A stretch of DNA of 64,000 nt from Odobenus rosmarus divergens (GCF_000321225.1 NW_004452130.1:5949-69948), one strand, 5' to 3'; shown: positions 13,579 to 24,744, counted from the first letter of the stretch. Notes: generated by a model not told the origin, from the letters alone. Made by a program: numbers and translations.

Positions 13579-13789
13579 TACATTATTCATTACTTAATGT
13601 TAAGACATTGCTGCTCAAGCCAAGTGGAATACTGGCAATTCTCTGAAGGGTTTACTTTAGATTTTGCCAATTATACTTCTACATGGTTCCTCAAAAATTA
13701 TTACGTCTACTTTTATCACAGCAAAAAATATCCCTTATTCGAGGAGTTATAAGAAATGTTTTTATTCTATAGTTTATAACAATACTAAT

Positions 13790-14010
13790 GAGAATTCATT
13801 CATTCATTTATTTATTTGTTTAAGAGATACTGCTGTAGTGCTTACTGTCTGCCAATTACTGGGCCACATACAGAAAAGAGAATGTTAAAAAAGACAAATT
13901 CTCTGCCCTCATGGGATAATGTTAATAAAATAATTTAAACAGGTCCCAAATGTTTTCACATACCCTATTTTACTGAATCCTGATGATGACCATAGAAGGT
14001 AGGTTATTGT
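13790..14010 (-). repeat. LINE-2 / MIR-like relic
   Basis: 'cattcattcatttatttatttg', 'gtgcttactgtctgccaattactgg' and 'aaattctctgccctcatggg' are in the order of reversed L2 3' ends. Confidence 0.5.
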
Positions 14011-15540
14011 GAATACTGAGACAACTTCACTGATTGGAACACTAATGATTGAAGGTACAAAAAGAGTTTCTTGCCTAGCTAATCCCAAATCCGGTACCAA
14101 GACAATACACCTCTTAAGAGAAGATTTTTAACTATCACTGCACAGTGCACCTAATTTGTGGGTCCCCACAACAAAACTGTCAGCAAACGGCTCTTCATTG
14201 TTTAGAGGGCTCACATCAGAATATGCCTTGTCCATTGCTAAATCATATGTAATTTTTTTATGGATGTCATTTCAAATAGCCTGCATCATGCCTCCTCTTC
14301 CATCAGTGCATGTAATTGAGAGCGGGCTTGGAGTTAGAGAAAGCTTATACTGAGCAATTTCCTCAATCTAAGAGAGTTCTTTCACTATTATAATTTTCTG
14401 CTTATTGTTTGAGCTAGAGAATAATAAATGCTTGGTTACTTGTTCTTTTATAGCTGCATGTATTGTCTGTTTCTAGAAAACAGGGCTGTTTGTATATTAC
14501 ATTTTACAAAAGATTAGATCTATCACCTCATTACCTGGGGAGTATGCCTCCATACATAATGTTTATCCCACAATCTTTCTTCTGTCCTACCTAGTTCAAT
14601 TATCTTTCTCTCCTTCTTATTGCTTGGCATGCATTGTCTGAATTACTAGGCCATGAAATGTTCTTTTTCCTATAACTCAGTCTCTGACATTTCCAAATCT
14701 TCCTTGCGAGAGATATCAAAAAGAAGCACATTTCTTTACAGAATTAATAAGATGAATGGTCTTAATTGCAACCTTTTAAGCTAATTAAAATGAAACTGGA
14801 ATGCATACGGTAGAGATAAATGTCTCACTTTACTTCTGGAAATATTCATGACTTTTACATTTTATACTTTTAAAATTGTATGACTATTTGTTTATTCAAA
14901 TATATACAAATATATTGAAGCCTGCTGCACAAAACAATAAAAGTGGAAAAATAATTTTATTGTTCATTGCTGTTCATGGCACTCTACTGTGGTGATTTTA
15001 ATTTGTGATTATTATTCATTAAGAACAAGAAAGATTTCTGGTTCTTACTAATTTTTTTCATTCCATTTTACATGAATAAAGGGAACTGTACCCTTTAAAG
15101 CAGTAGCTCATGATTTCTGCACATTACAAACTAAGCTCAAATGCATAGGAACATCATCGAGAGATATTTATGACTATTTTTAAATAGTAACTTACACCCT
15201 GTCCATATACAAAGATCAATTATGCATATTAAAAAGTAATTAACTCAAACTAAGACTTAAATTACACATAATGTGAATTAATCCCGAATATTTCTTGGTA
15301 TTACAAAGTTTGGAAATGTGAATATCTGTCTCATGGGTACTCTCTACTATGCAATCATTCTTTTGGCTAATACTGACAATTACGTTTATAAGCTTTTCTC
15401 CAAAACGTGTCTGAATGGTCATAGACAAATATATAAACTCTATGAGACAATAGTCTCCACATTGCATAGGCAGATAACTGGTCTATCTACTCTCTTCAGG
15501 CTTTCAGATTTCTAAAATTTTACTACCACTCTCACAAGTA
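14011..15540. other. Unique AT-rich sequence, no gene seen
   Basis: No recognisable repeat or exon. Short frames near 14156-14353 and 15240-15515 overlap on both strands and lack family signatures. Confidence 0.4.
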
Positions 15541-15583
15541 CTTTTTATGAGTTTATTTTCTTTTTTCCTTTTTCAAATGTACC

Positions 15584-15634
15584 ATGGGGGTGTTGGAATG
15601 GAACTTGACAAAAGAAGATGTCTTTTCGGGCAAG
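15584..15634 (+). other. Possible short first coding exon (speculative)
   Basis: ACCATGG, a near-ideal Kozak context, opens 17 codons (MGVLEWNLTKEDVFSGK) that end exactly at a consensus donor AAG|GTGAGT (15632-15640). The peptide is not recognised and no promoter or partner exon is visible, so chance remains likely. Confidence 0.15.
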
Positions 15635-15837
15635 GTGAGTAGTCTATCTGCAAATGGGCACATTTAAGAAATACTTTCTTAAGGGCTGGGCATAGAAGTT
15701 AGTTTCAAAGACATTCTATAACTGAGACAAATTAAAGGGCTATATCCAGATAGAATATCTTACTCACTTATTAGAACATAAGAATTAGAATCTAAATTAG
15801 ATACAGTTAACTAGGATATAAAGGTAAGAAAATGACC

Positions 15838-15870
15838 CCAAAACAAAACAAAACAAACAAACAAACAAAA
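15838..15870. repeat. (CAAA)n/(CAAAA)n simple repeat
   Basis: A-rich repeat immediately before the SINE at 15872. Confidence 0.85.
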
Positions 15871-15871
15871 T

Positions 15872-16069
15872 GGGGCAGCTGGGTGGCTCAGTCCTTAAGC
15901 TTTTGCTTTTGGCTCAGGTCATGATCTTGGAGTCCCGGGACTGTGCCCTGCATCAGGCTCCCTGCTCCAAGAGAAGCCTGCTTCTCCCTCTCCCACTCCC
16001 CCTGCTTGTGTTCCCTCTCTCACTCTCTCTCTCTGTCAAATAAATAAATCTTAAAAAAAAAAAAAAAAA
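15872..16069 (+). repeat. CAN-SINE
   Basis: Forward SINE with a diverged head (GGGGCAGCTGGGTGGC) and a 17-base A tail. It is inserted next to an A-rich repeat, so the target-site duplication is not resolvable. Confidence 0.93.
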
Positions 16070-16199
16070 GCCAGAAGAGAGTATTTATGTGTGAACAGGT
16101 AAATCAGTTTAGATTGGGTTTTAATACACTCATGCACATTTTCACAAGATTGACCTTGTACACATGGATACTGAAAAGAACTAAATTTTTAGTCCTTTA

Positions 16200-16335
16200 A
16201 GCTAAATCATTATTCATTTATTCTACATATTTTGGTAATCCCTATTAGGTGTCCAACTCACTGTGGACACATAGATCAAAAATTGAAAGAAATAATATAT
16301 TTGCTTCCAAAGGGCTCACTAGTGAAGACACACAC
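16200..16335 (-). repeat. LINE-2 relic
   Basis: 'tattcatttattctacatatttt', then 'aggtgtccaactcactgtggacac' and 'tgcttccaaagggctca' in reversed L2 3'-end order. Confidence 0.45.
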
Positions 16336-16635
16336 ATGTATATATTCTTATTAAAGGTGAAACAAACAAACAAAAAAGTACTATTCAACACCGAATCAAC
16401 AAAAACAAGATATTGTACTTGCCACATTTTGAGTGAGGAGAAAAGTAACCTGTTCTTCAAATAATATGTGTAAAAGCTATAGTGCAGGTAGCAGTGATTT
16501 ATGTTTAATTCCAGACAGATGTAAATTTTTCATTGCTTTTATGACATGCTTTTGTATCATTTCTTGAAATATGACAGAAGTAAGTAAAATGATTATTTTT
16601 TTCCCTTTACTATAGGAAAGGAATTAAGAAGGAAA

Positions 16636-16886
16636 TGGGTGCCTGGATGGCTCAGTCAATTAAGCATCCGACTCTTGGTTTTGGCTCTGGTCATGATCTC
16701 ATGGGTCATGAGTGGGCCCCACATAGAGCCCCAAGTCAGACTTCAAATTCAGCAGGGAGTCTTCTTGAGATTTGTCTCCCTCTGCCCCTCCCCTGCTCAT
16801 GCACTTGCTCATGTGTGCACCTGTGCTCTCTCTCTCAAATACATCTTTTTTTTTTTTAAGTGCTCTCTCTCTCAAATAATTTTTTT
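16636..16886 (+). repeat. CAN-SINE, older subfamily with 3' extension
   Basis: Forward SINE with target-site duplication TTAAGAAGGAAA (16624-16635 and 16887-16898). It has a long 3' part in which 'TGCTCTCTCTCTCAAAT' occurs twice (from 16830 and 16861), an internal duplication of the tail region. Confidence 0.92.
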
Positions 16887-16898
16887 TTAAGAAGGAAA

Positions 16899-17210
16899 CT
16901 TAAAAAATTGGCTTTCAAAATTGTCCCTAACTTCCAGTTTCAGCCCTGAAGTGTAAAGAGTTTGGAAGTCAGCATTCCCATACCTACAACAAGAAAAAGC
17001 TACACAAACAGAAAATCCACAACTTTTCGAAGTCATTAAACTGAAGAAACAGACTAAATCACAACCAAAATCTGGAGAGACAAGCATATCCCAAAAGTCA
17101 CAGCCTAGCTCTGCATACTTAAAGGAGAATCCACTCGATTAAGAGTCTGGTAGGAACACTTAAATGCTAATTTGGATGAATTGGTGGAGGTTGTGGACTA
17201 CCTTAAAAGT
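16899..17210 (+). repeat. Old LINE-1 (copy B), 5' UTR part 1
   Basis: Start of a second old L1. The conserved 5'-UTR blocks 'agtttcagccctgaagtgtaaag', 'acaacaagaaaaagct' and 'tttggatgaattggtggagg' are clear. Confidence 0.75.
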
Positions 17211-17223
17211 AAGAAATTCCTGG

Positions 17224-17439
17224 AATGCCTAGGTGGCTTAGTCAGTTAAGTGTCTGCCTTAGGCTCAGATCATAATCCCAGCGTCAGGCTCCCTGTTCAG
17301 CAGGGAGTCTGCTTCTCCCTCTTCCTGCTTCTCCTGCTCCCTCTGCCCGCCCCTACTCATGCTCTCTCTGCTGAGTTCTCTATCTCTCTCTCTCTCTCTC
17401 CCTCTCAAATAAATAAAATCTTAAAAAAAAAAAAAAGGG
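17224..17439 (+). repeat. CAN-SINE
   Basis: Forward SINE with a (CT)n expansion at 17380-17405. Target-site duplication AAGAAATTCCTGG at 17211-17223 and 17440-17452. It is inserted in the L1 copy B 5' UTR. Its short ORF is not a gene. Confidence 0.95.
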
Positions 17440-18240
17440 AAGAAATTCCTGGGACCAGCAGCCTTAGACAGGTCCTCAGACTTTTGAAGGTTATAACACC
17501 AGGAAACCCACCAGATTTTCACTGTGAAGATTTGAGGAAGATTCACCTGTGGGTCTGGCAGGAGGAGAGACAGCATAATAACTGTGCAATACACCAGCAG
17601 CCTTCTCCCTAACAAATGCCTTCTCTCCAGGAGAACAGGCTTCCCCAGAGCCTTCTTATCCCAGTTTCAGGGAAGAGATTTTTCTCTCACTCCAGCCTTC
17701 TCTGATATTACTGTCTCATCCCAGGTGAAAACAACAGGGGTGGGAGGAGGGAACAGAGATACAGGGGGGAAAAAACAACACCATCAGAGAAACACTGTGA
17801 AGGTCACAGCCCTGAAATACAGCCCCACTAAAACACTAAGATTTAATCAAATGATTATAAAACACCTCAATTCCTCACTCCTTACCAACACACCAACAGG
17901 GACCCAATATAACAGTGGATTGCATCTGAAGGATGTGCAAGATACTGATTCTTTCCAAGGATGTGCAAGATACTGATTCTTTCCAAGGAGGAGTACTTAG
18001 GGAAGCCCGAAATCAAGAGAGGAGATAAAAACAGATCACAGAGGGATTTGAAGCCTTTGGCTACAACAACCATGAGCTATGACAACCTATAGCTGTAACA
18101 AACATTAAAGAGAGGCTAATTCATAGCCAAATTAACATAAATCCCCACACTGAAGTCCTACTTAATTCAGTTCTTATCACTTAGTATAAAATATCTGATT
18201 TTTAGTGGGTAAAAGGGGGAATTAGAAGTCATGTCAAAAG
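17440..18240 (+). repeat. LINE-1 copy B, 5' UTR part 2
   Basis: 5'-UTR continues after the SINE with C-rich old-L1 sequence. It contains a perfect 28-bp tandem duplication at 17931-17986. ORFs across 17250-17976 read through UTR and SINE sequence and are not genes. Confidence 0.65.
17931..17986. repeat. Perfect 28-bp tandem duplication
   Basis: Unit 17931-17958 is repeated without change at 17959-17986, followed by GG. It lies inside degenerate L1 sequence, so the duplication is younger than the host element. Confidence 0.95.
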
Positions 18241-19110
18241 TTGAAAGGATATGGATTATGAAAAGAAAAGGCAATAATCAGAATTGGACTCTGGTGTGTA
18301 GGAATTATCTGAGAGGGAATTTAAAATAACTATGATTAATACATTAAGGGTTCTAATCAAAAGAGCAGACAGCATGCAAGAATCAATGGGCAATATAAGC
18401 AGAAAGATGGAAGTTCTACAAGAGTCAAAAGGAAATGTGAGAAATCAAAAACATTGCAACAGAAATGAGTAATGCCTTTGATGGGCTCATACAACATAGC
18501 TAAAAAAAGAATCCATGGGCTTGATAATGAAGCAATATAAACGTCACAAAATAAAATGAAAAGAGATAAGCTAAACAAACAAGACAAAAAATAACATCTA
18601 AGAACTGTGGGGCAATTTCCACAGATGCAACATAGGTATAATTGGAATGTCAGAAGGAAAAAAAGAGAATTAAGCAGAAGAAATATTTCAGGTAATAACA
18701 GGTGAATTTTCCAAAATGGATGATATACAATAAGCCACAGTTCTAGGATGTCCAGGAAACATGAGACAGAATGATTACCAAAACAAATAAACAATCCTGA
18801 GCACAGTACATTCAAATTGCAGAATACCAAAGGGAAAGTCTTAAAATCCAGGGGATTAGGGTTGGGGAACACCTTACCGATAGGGGAACAAGAAGCAATT
18901 ACAGAAAAGTTCCTAAAAACCATGCAAACAATAAGGGAGTATAGGTAAATACTTAAAATGTTGAAAGAAAAAAAAATCTAGGAAAAGTAAATATTTTCTC
19001 AATTATCAAAAACTGTGGTAATTCACTGCCACTAAATCTAACCTGCAGGAAATGCTGAAAGAAGTTTTTCAGACAGATGAAAAAAATATATAGGTCATAC
19101 ATTTAGATCT
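18241..19110 (+). pseudogene. LINE-1 copy B ORF1 remnant
   Basis: ORF1 decayed by stops and frameshifts. The coiled-coil region reads from 'caagaatcaatgggcaatataagc' (18378) through 'tgcctttgatgggctca' (18473). The RNA-binding core covers 'gaactgtggggcaatttcc' (18602) and 'attggaatgtcagaagga' (18640). The C-terminus is near 'ctgcaggaaatgctgaaagaag' (19041). The long antisense frame over 18357-18923 is a shadow of this. Confidence 0.8.
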
Positions 19111-19696
19111 ACATAAAGAACAGAAGACTATCTAAGAATAAATAAATGAAACATTAAATCCTTAATTTAAAAAAAATGATTATTTTAAGTGGTTACATTA
19201 AAAATATATTAGGCATTTATAGCATTCAGATAAATGAAATTAATGAGAGCAATATCACAAGGGGTTGTAGGTAGAAATTGGAAATAGTTATAATTCCCTA
19301 CACTACATATGAAATGGTGTGGTATTTGAAAGTAAACTTACATAAGATAACAATGTATATTACAAATTCTAGGGCAAGCACTTTTTTAATACAATGAATA
19401 TTCTAATACAGGAGATAAAATCAAATTATATAAAATGCTTAACTAAAACCAGAAAAGGCAAAAAATAAAGTGGGGGGAAGAAACTAAAAAAAAATCAATA
19501 AATATTAAATACGAACTAAAATTAGTAACTTAATACCAATCCAACTACAGCAATAATCATTTTAAGTGTGAATGTCCTGAATACCCCAAATAAAAGGGAG
19601 ATTGTCAGAAAGTATGAAAAATCAAGAATAAACTATATGTTGTGTAAACAAAGCCCACTTTACATATAAAGACACATTTAGGTTAAAAGTAAAGAA
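19111..19696 (+). pseudogene. LINE-1 copy B spacer and ORF2 start
   Basis: Inter-ORF spacer followed by the beginning of the endonuclease: 'attttaagtgtgaatgtcctgaatacccc' (19559), 'gagattgtcagaaagtatga' (19599) and 'cccactttacatataaagacac' (19653). The frame is broken off at 19697 by an insertion and resumes at 20568. Confidence 0.75.
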
Positions 19697-19724
19697 CCAA
19701 CCCACCCACCCCCAAAAAAACCAA

Positions 19725-20032
19725 GAAAAAGAGACTCTTAAATACAGAGAACAAACTGGTGGTTGCCAGAGGGGAGGTGGGTGGGGGTAGAGGTGAAATA
19801 GATAGAAGGCATTAAGAGGTACAAATTTCCAGGTCTAAAATAAGTCACAAAGATGAAAAGCACAGCATAGGGAATATAGTCAATAATATTATTATAATGT
19901 TGTATGGTGACTATACTTACTGTGGTGAGCACTGAGTAAAGTATGGAATTGTTGAATCAACATGTCATATAACTGAAACTAAGATAACATTGTATGTTAA
20001 TTATACTTCAATAAAATAAGTATCTCTGGGGA
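19725..20032 (+). repeat. LINE-1 3' UTR
   Basis: Recognised by 'ggttgccagaggggaggtggg' (19760), 'tggtgactatacttactgtggtgagcac' (19905) and 'gtatgttaattatacttcaataaaataa' (19992), the 3' end of a carnivore L1. Confidence 0.8.
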
Positions 20033-20186
20033 AAAAATCGCATCATCTCTAAGTCCCCTTTCAACTCAAACACCATAGAATCTATTCCAAACTCTTACGT
20101 GGCAAAGGAGTCTTGCTTTCTAAGACTATCTGGTAGTGATCCTGAGACCCAGGCCCAAACTCACTGATTAGCTTAAATCCCATTTT

Positions 20187-20398
20187 TTAAAAAGATTTAT
20201 TTATTTATTTTAGAGAGAAAGAGGGAGACAGAGAGACAGGGCATGAGTGGGGGTAGAGGCCAAAGGAGAGGGAATCTCCAGCAGACTCCCTGCTAAGGGC
20301 GGAGCCCAATGCAGGGCTTGATCCCAGGACCCTGAGACCATGACCTGAACCAAAATCAAGAGTTAGCCACTAAACTGACTGAGTCACCCAGGTGCCCC
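20187..20398 (-). repeat. CAN-SINE, older copy
   Basis: Reverse-strand diverged SINE ending in GGTGCCCC. Possible imperfect target duplication (TCCCATTTT / TCCACTTTT). Confidence 0.9.
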
Positions 20399-20567
20399 CC
20401 TCCACTTTTCTAAAACCTCTTTTGAAACATTAAAGCCCACATATACGTTTAAATAACTTTGTCAAATTTGCTCTCCTTAAAGAGGGCTTTTTATTATTTT
20501 TCATTAAAATAAAAATCCCTCTGGTTGACTTTCTAAATGTTTTCACTAGACCTTCAAAAACAAAAAG

Positions 20568-20722
20568 AGTAAAGAATAAATAAAGATATACCATGCTAAC
20601 ACTTAACAGAAGAAAGCTGGAGTAACTATATTATCTTCACACAAAGCATTTTTCAAAAAAAATGATAATGGTCAGGGATAAAGAGGGGCATTACAGAATG
20701 ATAAAAGATGTCAATTCTTAAA
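20568..20722 (+). pseudogene. LINE-1 copy B ORF2 endonuclease, part 1
   Basis: Host L1 resumes: 'agatataccatgctaacac' and 'agaaagctggagtaactatatta', then 'gataaagaggggcattacagaatgataaaag'. Broken frame. Confidence 0.75.
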
Positions 20723-20739
20723 GAAAATACAACATTCTT

Positions 20740-20936
20740 TTTTTTTTTTAAGATTGTTTATTTATTTGACAGAGAGAGACACAGCGAGAGAGGGAACACA
20801 AGCAGGGGGAGTGGCAGAGGGAGAAGCAGGCTCCCTGCTGAGCACGGAGCCCGATGTGGGGCTCGATCCCAGGACCCCAGGACCATGACCTGAGCCGAAG
20901 GCAGACGCTTAACGACTGAGCCACCCAGGCGCCACT
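20740..20936 (-). repeat. CAN-SINE, young copy
   Basis: Reverse-strand SINE close to the arctoid consensus with a perfect 17-bp target-site duplication (GAAAATACAACATTCTT at 20723-20739 and 20937-20953). It is inserted in L1 copy B. The ORFs on both strands here are SINE readings. Confidence 0.97.
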
Positions 20937-21400
20937 GAAAATACAACATTCTTATACATGGATGTAGATAACAACCAGAAGGTCAACATATATCAGGCAA
21001 AAACTAAGAGAACATCAAAGATAAATAGGTAACTCCACTATTATTGTCAGAGACTTCAATGACCCTCTGTTAGTAATCCAGCAGGCAGAAAATCAGTAAA
21101 GACATAGCTGAATTGACTAGCACTATCAATCAACTTCACTGAACTGACATTTGTGGAATACACCACCGAACAACGGCAGAATACACATCCATTTCAAGCT
21201 CACACGGACATTCGAGAGAGACCCTATTCTGGGCCATAAAACACAGCTTTAAAAACCTGAATAACAGAAATTATACAAAGTATGACTTCAGATCAAATGA
21301 AATTAAAGCAGAACTCAATAACAGAAAAACAGCAGAAAATCCCTAAATATTGTAAATTAAATATCACATACCTAAATGATACATAATCTAATGAATTAAA
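20937..21400 (+). pseudogene. LINE-1 copy B ORF2 endonuclease, part 2
   Basis: Continues with 'gtcagagacttcaatgaccc' (21046) and 'ggcagaatacacatccatttc' (21174), then 'ctattctgggccataaaac' (21224): the C-terminal half of the L1 endonuclease. Broken frame. Confidence 0.8.
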
Positions 21401-21790
21401 TTTAGTTAAAATGTTTTCAACTAAAATCCAAAATATATAAAGAACTTACAAAACTCAACACCCAAAAATGAATAATCCAATTAAAAAATGGGCAGAAGAC
21501 ATGAATAGACATTTTTCCAAAGAAGACAACCAGATGGCCAACAGACACATGAGAAGATGCTCAACATCACTCATCATCAGGGAAATGTAAATCAAAACTA
21601 CAAGGAGATACCACCTCACCCCTGTCAGAATGGCTAAAATCAACAACACAAGAAACAATAGGTGTAGGTGAGGATGTGCAGAAAGGGGAACCCTCTTGCA
21701 CTGTTCATGGGAATGCAAACTGATACAGCCATTGTAGAAAACAGTATGGCGGTCCCTCAAAAAGTTAAAAATAGAGCTACCCAATATATC
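21401..21790 (+). pseudogene. LINE-1 copy B ORF2 C-terminal part after an internal deletion
   Basis: Sequence jumps from the end of the endonuclease to 'aaaatatataaagaacttac...aactcaacaccc' (21430), then 'aaaaaatgggcagaagacatgaa' (21483), 'gatgctcaacatcactcatcatcaggg' (21555) and 'ggtgaggatgtgcagaaag' (21667), the C-terminal segment of ORF2. The reverse transcriptase domain is missing. The element stops near 21790 without a 3' UTR. The antisense frame 21455-21784 is a shadow. Confidence 0.8.
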
Positions 21791-22845
21791 TGGAGTATGT
21801 TCTTATTCATTATGCTATCCTAGCTCTCTCTCCATTTATTTTTATCATAGCATCTATATAGTTTTATGGCATCTGTTTTTTTTCCATGGCTGTCTTAATG
21901 ACTAGACTATGAGTTAAGTAAAAGATAATCTTTGTTAATTAATGAAAGATGAATGAATACAGGTAAAACTTTGGCATAACGGTATCTGTCCTTGGTTTCT
22001 TGGGAGTTTGAATTAGTACATGAGCTATTAGAGACTAAATCAAATCTGCCTAAAATATGATAGATAGGATGATTTTGTGTAATGTAGCCTGTAGTTACTT
22101 TAATGGTATACTAAAGGATTTTTCAATCAAATCAAGGTTTTGCTGAGCATTTGTTATGTAGCTAACATTGCACCAGGCACAGAGGGAAACATTTGGTGAT
22201 GACTCCACTGTGGTCCAATCATTAAGTTATAGAAATAAACTACTAAAATTTGCTCTAAGTTGTATGTCACTGACTATAAGTACAGGAAAAGGCAGAGAAA
22301 CAGTACATTTACACATGATGAGTTTGTCTGGGAACATTCTCTCACAGTATTCTTTGAGGGACAGACTTTCACCTATGATAGAATTCATGGAATAGCCTAT
22401 CCTTTCTAGGAGAACACCTATGCCATTGCTAATCAATCTCATAAATGAGTGGAGTTGTTTTGTGATTTAGTACTTCAGTCTGACAAACATTTCAGCGAAT
22501 GGTAACGAAGGGCCTTCTACTGGCCAGGGATTTGGGAGGTGATGGAAAAACAGAGAGGCGCAAAGGGGTATTCCTTAAATTCAGAATGCTGATGGTCCGC
22601 CCATGAATATAGAACCAAATAAGTAAAATAGAGTGCTGAAATTATTAAACATATCATATTAGAGACAGATAGGAGGTATGGATTGAAAAGCAGATTTGCC
22701 TTGAAGGTTAAATGAGGGTCTCTCATTTGAAAATGCCACTTCTAAAGTTCAGCATATTCTCCTCCAGGAACATGGGATAAAGCACTGCATGATCCACTCA
22801 CCGACATTTTTGGGGCTGCTCTAGCCCAGTGATCACATGCTAAGC
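21791..22845. other. Unique sequence with weak L2/MIR traces
   Basis: 'gagcatttgttatgtagctaac...caccaggcacagagg' near 22145-22185 resembles an L2/MIR end. No gene seen. Confidence 0.4.
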
Positions 22846-23028
22846 TGGTGGTTCACAACTAAGCAGTCTGGAGACAGTTTTTAATATAATGACTGGGGGC
22901 AGTGGATGGAATTGGCATCTGGAGGTACAGGCCAGTGATCTGCCATACATTCCACAATACAAAGGACAGCCTCCTGCAACAAAGAATTATTGGATTCCCA
23001 ATATCAGTAGTGCTCTGGTACAGGAACC
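22846..23028 (+). mobile_element. hAT-Charlie-type DNA transposon fossil
   Basis: Ordered blocks 'ggtggttcacaact', 'gtctggagacagttttt', 'atctggaggtacaggccag', 'cacaatacaaaggacagcc' and 'acaaagaattattgg' match a common non-autonomous Charlie-type element that begins CAGTGGTTCTCAAC. The two ORFs over it are not genes. Confidence 0.65.
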
Positions 23029-24562
23029 GTGGGTGGGCTGTCAGCAGGCTGTCAGCGTATCCTCATCACCCAGAATCGATCTTTGATCCTGATAATAAGA
23101 ATGTGAACAAATTCTGCTCAGCTCCTCAGAGAAGGAGAGGAAGGTAGGGTAAGTTAAGAACCATCAATGGAGAGGACCCTGCCAAACAAGGAGCATCAAG
23201 CTCCTTGATGCAGCTGTCCTACCCCACCCCCAAAAAATGTGACTCTAAATGTATTTTCTACCCAACTTATAGTTACTTAAATCGATCTCTCTGATCTCAC
23301 CTGTCCCTGTTGACTTGATCTTCCATGCAACTCCACTACTCTACACCCTTCCTTCATTCCTTGTACTGACTCTGATGCTCCAAACCCAATAAAATATATT
23401 CCAAAAATTTACATTTAGAAAAGGTAATTATTTTAGAGAAGGTAATTGATTTCTAAATAAGTTCTCCTAACTCTCATTTGAAACATTAGTCACTCTTACA
23501 TATTTATTCCGTTTAATAATCCATTTCATTGAGTATATAATTTTGTTGAACCAGAAATTCCTCTTTTACTTTGGGTTAATGCCAAAGTATCAACCAACAT
23601 TTGAACCTCCAAAGCAGTTAATCTGTTGTTGAATAATTACTACTCCTTGAGCTGTATTAGCAAACCTTTCTTTTTATTTCTATGTTCATTTTCAAAATTT
23701 ATTAGGCATTTGGATTTTTAAAGAATTGAGCAGGCTAATAATCCAAGATTTTACAAGGATTTATAACTCTGTATTTCATTAAATATATGTCTGGAACTAG
23801 TGCTTTAATAGGGAAAAAATGGGCTTTAGAATTCTGAAATGTAGTAATACATTTGATGGCCAAAATAAAGTAGGAAAGAAAGATGAATGGAAATTCTCTA
23901 ACATATCAAAAATGCATTTGAAAACATAAAACAATAGAAATAGATTTCTTTAGCACCAAGGAATTATTGTGTTTGTTAGTCTCAATTCCTTCGGAAATTT
24001 ATCTTTAGAAGATAAATCACATCACTTCTAATAAGGAGAAAGACATATAATACAAACAAAATTGAAAAAGAAGGAAGAAGGGAAAATAAGTAGTGATGAA
24101 AATGAGAAATGGAACAAATTAAGAGGGCTGAGAAGGTGAGGGAGGCGCAGGGGCAGCAGAGGGACCCCTGGAAACCCAACTGGCCTGCTATTTTCAAAAT
24201 TAACAAAAGTAGGCTTAGCGTACTATCTGAGATTTATTAAATCTGTTGAGAATAAGTTTTGTCTTTTCCTAAAGAATTGAAAAGGCATTTGAACCTATAA
24301 TACAGATTAAGAATTAATGTTACATATTTTGTTGTCTAGGAACATTATACTTAATATCTCTCATTAAGAAGACAGCATTGGGTCATTTGAGTACAGACTG
24401 GAATAACAGTTATGTTTTTACATCTAAATCTATTTCAGATTAAGTACCCACAACTCTATATTATCATTTGGGCCTCATTCTGTGTTTTTCCTCAATATGT
24501 ACATTTAAAGAGAAATTTTCCCATTGACAAGTGAGTGTTGTCTGTATTTACACTCTTCTTTT
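23029..24562. other. Unique AT-rich sequence, no gene seen
   Basis: No recognised repeat or exon. An inverted repeat, GGAGCATCAAG/CTCCTTGATG, lies near 23191-23212. Confidence 0.4.
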
Positions 24563-24744
24563 GTAAAGATTTATTTATTTATTTTAGAGAGAGTGTATGA
24601 GTGGGGGGGAGGGGCAGAGGGAAAGGGAGAGAGAGAATCTCAAGTAGACTCCCCACTGAGCGCTCAATCCCAGGATCCTGAGATCATGAGCTGAGCCAAA
24701 ATCAAGAGTCGGATGTTCAACCGACTGAGCTACCAGTGCGCCCC
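24563..24744 (-). repeat. CAN-SINE, older copy
   Basis: Reverse-strand diverged SINE. It has lost part of the middle and its 5' end reads GTGCGCCCC. No clear target duplication. Confidence 0.88.

Larger units (their letters stand above)
19697..20567 (+). mobile_element. Insertion in L1 copy B: L1 3' UTR plus possible transduced flank
   Basis: Host L1 sequence breaks at '...ggttaaaagtaaagaa' and resumes after a second AGTAAAGAA (19688-19696 and 20568-20576), a 9-bp duplication. The insert opens with L1 3'-UTR sequence (about 19725-20032, with an AATAAA near 20010). It continues with non-L1 sequence and ends in the A-rich CAAAAACAAAAAG. This layout suggests a 5'-truncated L1 that carried downstream sequence with it (3' transduction). 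A SINE (20187-20398) sits within the carried part. Confidence 0.55.

Noticed and set aside
18357..18923. 188-codon reverse-strand open frame
   Set aside because: It lies exactly antisense to a recognisable decayed L1 ORF1. The strand bias of L1 (A-rich sense strand) often leaves long antisense frames.
20708..20949. Frames on both strands containing repeated ...SRGSGRGRSRLPAEHG... or ...AGSLLLPLPLPL... residues
   Set aside because: These are translations of CAN-SINEs. The same peptides recur at every SINE in the window.
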